Positions 61,144-64,000 of a DNA stretch of 64,000 nucleotides are shown piece by piece; position 1 is the stretch's first letter, and every line of letters begins with the position of its first letter. This DNA is from an uncultured bacterium (GTDB taxonomy: Bacteria > Bacteroidota > Bacteroidia > Bacteroidales > Bacteroidaceae): positions 1-64,000 of the forward strand of contig CAMHUC010000004.1 in the NCBI GenBank assembly GCA_946188155.1, given 5' to 3'. The notes beneath the pieces were generated by a model. It ran no database searches. It was not told the origin of the DNA and saw nothing but the letters and a program-made list of their open reading frames with translations. Both the position numbers and the translations under genes were made by a program.

Positions 61144-62427
61144 CTATTTCTCCCCAGTGGTAAATTTGTTGTCGTATATCTCCTTCAGCATCTCTATCTC
61201 GTGCATCGACTGCTGCACGCGGGCAGCGTTCTCCTGGTTGATCTCGCGCAGCAGGTCGTTCACGTCGATGATGCCGTGCGCCAGTTTCGACTCGGCAGCC
61301 TTCCTCACGGCCGAGCGCAGCGCGATGATCTCCTCGTCGTCGGCCATCAGCTTCCGGTAGCGGGCCATCTCCTCCTGCTGCTGAATCTGCTCTAAGCGGT
61401 TGTTGAAGAGAAACACCTCACGGTTCGACTCCGTCAGCTCGCGCTGCAACTGTAGCTTCGCCTTGTCGTTCTTGCGGGTGTAGAGTGCCCCGATGTTCCA
61501 CGTCAGCCGGGCGCCTATCACGCCGTTCAGGCTCCAGCGGTGGCGCATCATGTCCTCGAACATATTCAGCCCGGGATAGCCGTAAAACCCTTGGGCAAAC
61601 ACGCCCAGCCGTGGCCTCAGCGCCGCGTTGAGTCCTCGCTCCTGAGCATCAGCCAGCTGCCGCTGAGCATCAAAGAGCCGCATCTCAGGCCTCTGTCCCG
61701 TTGACTGCGACTGAGTCGCAGTCCCCTCCGGCTTCTTCGGGCTCGTCACCTCCATCCCGCAGAACGCCGAGAGCATCGCCGAGAGCATCCGCTTCTGCGA
61801 CTCCAGGCTGGTGGCCTGCTGAACAGCGTTCAGCCGCTCAGCCTTGACGTTCTGCCAGTCGCTCTCTGCCGCCGTGCCCCCTTTCACCATGGCCTGCAGC
61901 TTCCGCTCGTTGCCGGCCAGCAGCTCCTGCAGGTCACGGTTCAGCACCATCTGCTCTTCCAGCATGAGCAGCGAGAAGTACATCTCGTTAACGCGGCGGC
62001 GCACCTGATAGAGCGTCACCTCCGTCTGTGCTTCCTGCACCTTGCCCTGCTCACGGGCTATCGTCTGCTGACTGCTGATGGCACCGCCGTCGTAGACGGT
62101 CTGCTGCACGTCGATACCCACGCGGTACTGGTCTTTCTTCAGGCCCTTCATGTCGATACCCATGCCCGTCATCATCGTCTTCATCTCGTCGGGCCATGCC
62201 GTCACGTCGCTCTGGTAAGTGGCCTGGGCCTGGGCCGACACCTGCGGCAGCCAGCCCTTCCGGATGTTGGCCACCGTCAGCTGAGTGGTCTTTTCGATGA
62301 GACCGTACTGCCTGATCAGCGGATAGTTCTGCTCCGCTGCCCGCCAGCACTCCTCCAGTGTCTGCCCCAGCGCCGACATGCTGACGGCGGTGAAGGCGAA
62401 AGCGAGGATCCTTTTCTTCATATTCAT
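61144..62427 (-). CDS. TolC family outer-membrane efflux protein
   Basis: 427 aa from MNMKKRILAFAFTAVSMSALGQ (signal peptide). It has the TolC pattern of two long coiled-coil repeats: TLEECWRAAEQNYPLIRQYG, LYQVRRRVNEMYFSLLMLEEQ, NAALRPRLGVFAQGFYGYPG and HGIIDVNDLLREINQENAAR. The track start at 62706 lies past the promoter in the AraC gene and is rejected. It is the first gene of the operon, followed by the HlyD-type protein, double ATPase and two permeases. Confidence 0.92.
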   Translation of the reverse strand: MNMKKRILAFAFTAVSMSALGQTLEECWRAAEQNYPLIRQYGLIEKTTQLTVANIRKGWLPQVSAQAQATYQSDVTAWPDEMKTMMTGMGIDMKGLKKDQYRVGIDVQQTVYDGGAISSQQTIAREQGKVQEAQTEVTLYQVRRRVNEMYFSLLMLEEQMVLNRDLQELLAGNERKLQAMVKGGTAAESDWQNVKAERLNAVQQATSLESQKRMLSAMLSAFCGMEVTSPKKPEGTATQSQSTGQRPEMRLFDAQRQLADAQERGLNAALRPRLGVFAQGFYGYPGLNMFEDMMRHRWSLNGVIGARLTWNIGALYTRKNDKAKLQLQRELTESNREVFLFNNRLEQIQQQEEMARYRKLMADDEEIIALRSAVRKAAESKLAHGIIDVNDLLREINQENAARVQQSMHEIEMLKEIYDNKFTTGEK

Positions 62428-62449
62428 GTCGTTTTTGATTTCTGTGGTG

Positions 62450-62457
62450 CAAATATA
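62450..62457 (-). promoter_or_regulatory. -7 box of the efflux operon
   Basis: TATATTTG on the minus strand, about 22 bases before the TolC start. No good TTTG is found upstream, which fits dependence on an activator such as the divergent AraC protein. Confidence 0.55.
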
Positions 62458-62531
62458 CGGCTTTTCCCGGACATTTCCATTACCGAATTGTATGAAAAGA
62501 GTATGGATTTGTACGATTTCCGCTCTTTCCG

Positions 62532-62563
62532 CTTGCTTTTCTCCGAGAAAAGTATTAATTTTG
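62532..62563 (+). promoter_or_regulatory. promoter of the AraC-type gene
   Basis: CTTG, 20 bases, then TAATTTTG; about 30 bases before the ATG at 62593. It is divergent from the efflux promoter in a gap of 165 bases. Confidence 0.55.
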
Positions 62564-62592
62564 CAATCGAATCGTACAACCACGTAATTTTT

Positions 62593-63453
62593 ATGGGCGA
62601 CAACAGAGCTATCAACTACTTCTCCATCGATTCCGTTGACCTGCAGAAGATTGCCGGGGCCGAGAGTCATATCTTCAACAACGACGACCTCAGCATCATA
62701 CTGCATGGGAGGCCTTCAGACAAAAGCTTCTTCCGCGAAGGCGAGGTACATCAGCTGCCCGAACCCCGTATGCTCCTGTTCCTCAACGGCACTGCCGAAG
62801 TGCATCTTGACTTGGAACAGTATCACTTCGAACGAGGAACGGTGATACTCACGCCCCCCGACGTGATTCTGGAGTTCGAGCATATCGGGCCCGACGTGGA
62901 GGTGTGCGGCATCGCCATGAAGGAAGACATACACATTACCGAGCGTATCGTCACCAGTGTAAACCCCGAGGACTTCGAGCTGCTGCTGCGCTCGCTGTTT
63001 CTGCTGTGGGATATGGCAGTGCTGTCGCCCTACCGCCGCGAGGCCGTGCTGCAGATGGCCAGGACGATGGTGGCCAATGTGCAGTGCATCAAGCAAGCCT
63101 CCGAGAGTTCGGCCGGCAGGTCCCCCGTCACCCGTCAGCAGGAGCTGTTCCAGCAGTTCAAGACGCTGGTGAGCCGCCATTGCGAACGGGAGCGCCGCAT
63201 CCCCTTCTATGCCGACCAGCTCCGCATCACGCCCCACCACCTCTCGGCAGTCATCAGCCGGGCCAGCGGCCACAGCGTGATGTACTGGATCAACCGTGCC
63301 GTGGTGCTGCGTGCCAAGGTGCTCTTGCGCACCAGTGGCCTGCTGACCTACGAGATTGCCGAGCGGCTACGGTTCGCCAACCCTCCCGCCTTCAACAACT
63401 TCTTCAAGCGCGAGACGGGCCTCACGCCCAGAGAGTATCGGGAGAAGGCGTAG
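62593..63453 (+). CDS. AraC family transcriptional regulator
   Basis: 286 aa from MGDNRAINYFSIDSVDL. The N-terminal cupin-like sensor (FLNGTAEVHLDLEQYHFERGTVILTPPD) is followed by the two-helix-turn-helix domain (LRITPHHLSAVISRASG and YEIAERLRFANPPAFNNFFKRETGLTPREYR). It is divergent from the tripartite efflux operon and most likely controls it. The track start at 62488 lies upstream of the promoter and is rejected. Confidence 0.92.
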   Translation: MGDNRAINYFSIDSVDLQKIAGAESHIFNNDDLSIILHGRPSDKSFFREGEVHQLPEPRMLLFLNGTAEVHLDLEQYHFERGTVILTPPDVILEFEHIGPDVEVCGIAMKEDIHITERIVTSVNPEDFELLLRSLFLLWDMAVLSPYRREAVLQMARTMVANVQCIKQASESSAGRSPVTRQQELFQQFKTLVSRHCERERRIPFYADQLRITPHHLSAVISRASGHSVMYWINRAVVLRAKVLLRTSGLLTYEIAERLRFANPPAFNNFFKRETGLTPREYREKA

Positions 63454-63512
63454 TGCCTGCATTTCCCGTCGACTAAATCCAAAGAACGAGTAAATAGTAA
63501 TAATTATCAGCT

Positions 63513-64000
63513 ATGACAGAATTTGAAAAGATGCGCAGTGAAGAGTTTTACGACTTCTCCAGCGAAGAGTGCCTGGCGAGCTACTACAGGGCCAAGCACA
63601 TCTGTGCCAGACTGCAGACCATGACCGTCGAGGATGCCGACTATCGGCCGACGATAGAGGAGCTGATTCCCGGCATCCCGGAGTCATCGACCGTGTCGCC
63701 CCCCTTCCATTGCGACCACGGCCATGGCATCCGACTGGGCGAGAACGTGTTCATTAACTACAACGGCACGATGCTCGACGGCGGCCTGATCACCATCGGG
63801 CGCAACACGCAGGTGGGTCCCAACTGCCAGTTCCTCACGCCGAACCACCCCATCGACCACGTGGAGCGCCGCAAGCCCATCGAGCGCTGCTCGCCGATCA
63901 CCATCGGCGAGGACTGCTGGCTGGGAGGCGGCGTGACGGTATGCCCCGGCGTGACCATCGGCGACCGCTGCATCATCGGGGCGGGCAGCGTGGTAGTGAA
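63513..64000 (+). CDS. sugar O-acetyltransferase (Maa/LacA type), cut by the window end
   Basis: Not in the ORF track because it has no stop in the window. The 162 visible residues begin MTEFEKMRSEEFYDFSSEECL and show the left-handed beta-helix of hexapeptide transferases (ITIGRNTQVGPNC, ITIGEDCWLGGGVTVCPGVTIG). The catalytic His is in LTPNHPIDHVERR. It transfers acetyl from acetyl-CoA to maltose, galactosides or similar sugars. Only some 20-30 residues should be missing. Confidence 0.9.
   Translation, partial: MTEFEKMRSEEFYDFSSEECLASYYRAKHICARLQTMTVEDADYRPTIEELIPGIPESSTVSPPFHCDHGHGIRLGENVFINYNGTMLDGGLITIGRNTQVGPNCQFLTPNHPIDHVERRKPIERCSPITIGEDCWLGGGVTVCPGVTIGDRCIIGAGSVVV

Noticed and set aside
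62428-62706. N-terminal extension of the TolC-like protein in the ORF track
   Set aside because: It runs through both divergent promoters into the AraC gene; a signal peptide starts at 62427.

Overview
The window looks like the chromosome of a gut- or rumen-type Bacteroidales, most likely Prevotella in the broad sense. This rests on Bacteroidota -7 boxes (TAnnTTTG, sometimes with TTTG about 19-20 bases upstream), a SusC/SusD starch system with a GH97 glucosidase, type IX secretion genes porU and porV, VirE-type primases, an HU-HIG protein, GxxExxY proteins and A-rich translation starts. No rRNA, tRNA or CRISPR array was seen.

Layout. 1-4.5 kb is AT-rich and looks acquired: a small operon with a TIR-like membrane protein and a 513-aa glycine-rich membrane protein, a second operon of three unrecognised genes, and a truncated integrase. 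4.5-14.1 kb holds four AAA-ATPase/PD-(D/E)XK genes, three of them an exact 1,556-bp tandem triplication, around a VirE - zinc-finger - M15 peptidase module. 14.1-22.4 kb has a FAH-family enzyme, an M13 peptidase, porU, porV and ispF. 22.4-38.5 kb is a maltodextrin/starch locus: GH97, MalQ, an MFS importer and a LacI regulator on the minus strand, and SusC, SusD and two SusE/F-like lipoproteins on the plus strand. 38.6-42 kb is the rplM-rpsI-rpsB-tsf operon with a structured leader. 42-53 kb has dinB, a MATE exporter, HU-HIG, a second VirE gene framed by 79-bp inverted repeats, a sodium-solute symporter, lipoproteins, an ECF sigma factor with an anti-sigma/beta-barrel partner, and an SPFH protein. 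53-64 kb has a GxxExxY cassette, a small membrane-gene operon with a hydrolase, a five-gene tripartite ABC efflux operon with a divergent AraC regulator, and a cut-off sugar O-acetyltransferase.

The most unusual signal is a recurring architecture. Short (7-9 bp, up to 43 bp) degenerate repeats are arranged as two arrays in opposite orientation. They enclose either one gene (two GxxExxY nuclease-like genes, one VirE gene) or nothing (three places, including inside the ribosomal protein operon). One empty array shares its repeat sequence with a GxxExxY-bearing one. In addition, arrays of about four heptamers, often ATTCACT or CTTCACT, lie inside reading frames (porV signal peptide, symporter, both ABC permeases) and in promoters. 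Because seven is not a multiple of three, a one-unit change would shift the frame. All coordinates and motif matches were read by eye; no alignment or database search was run.
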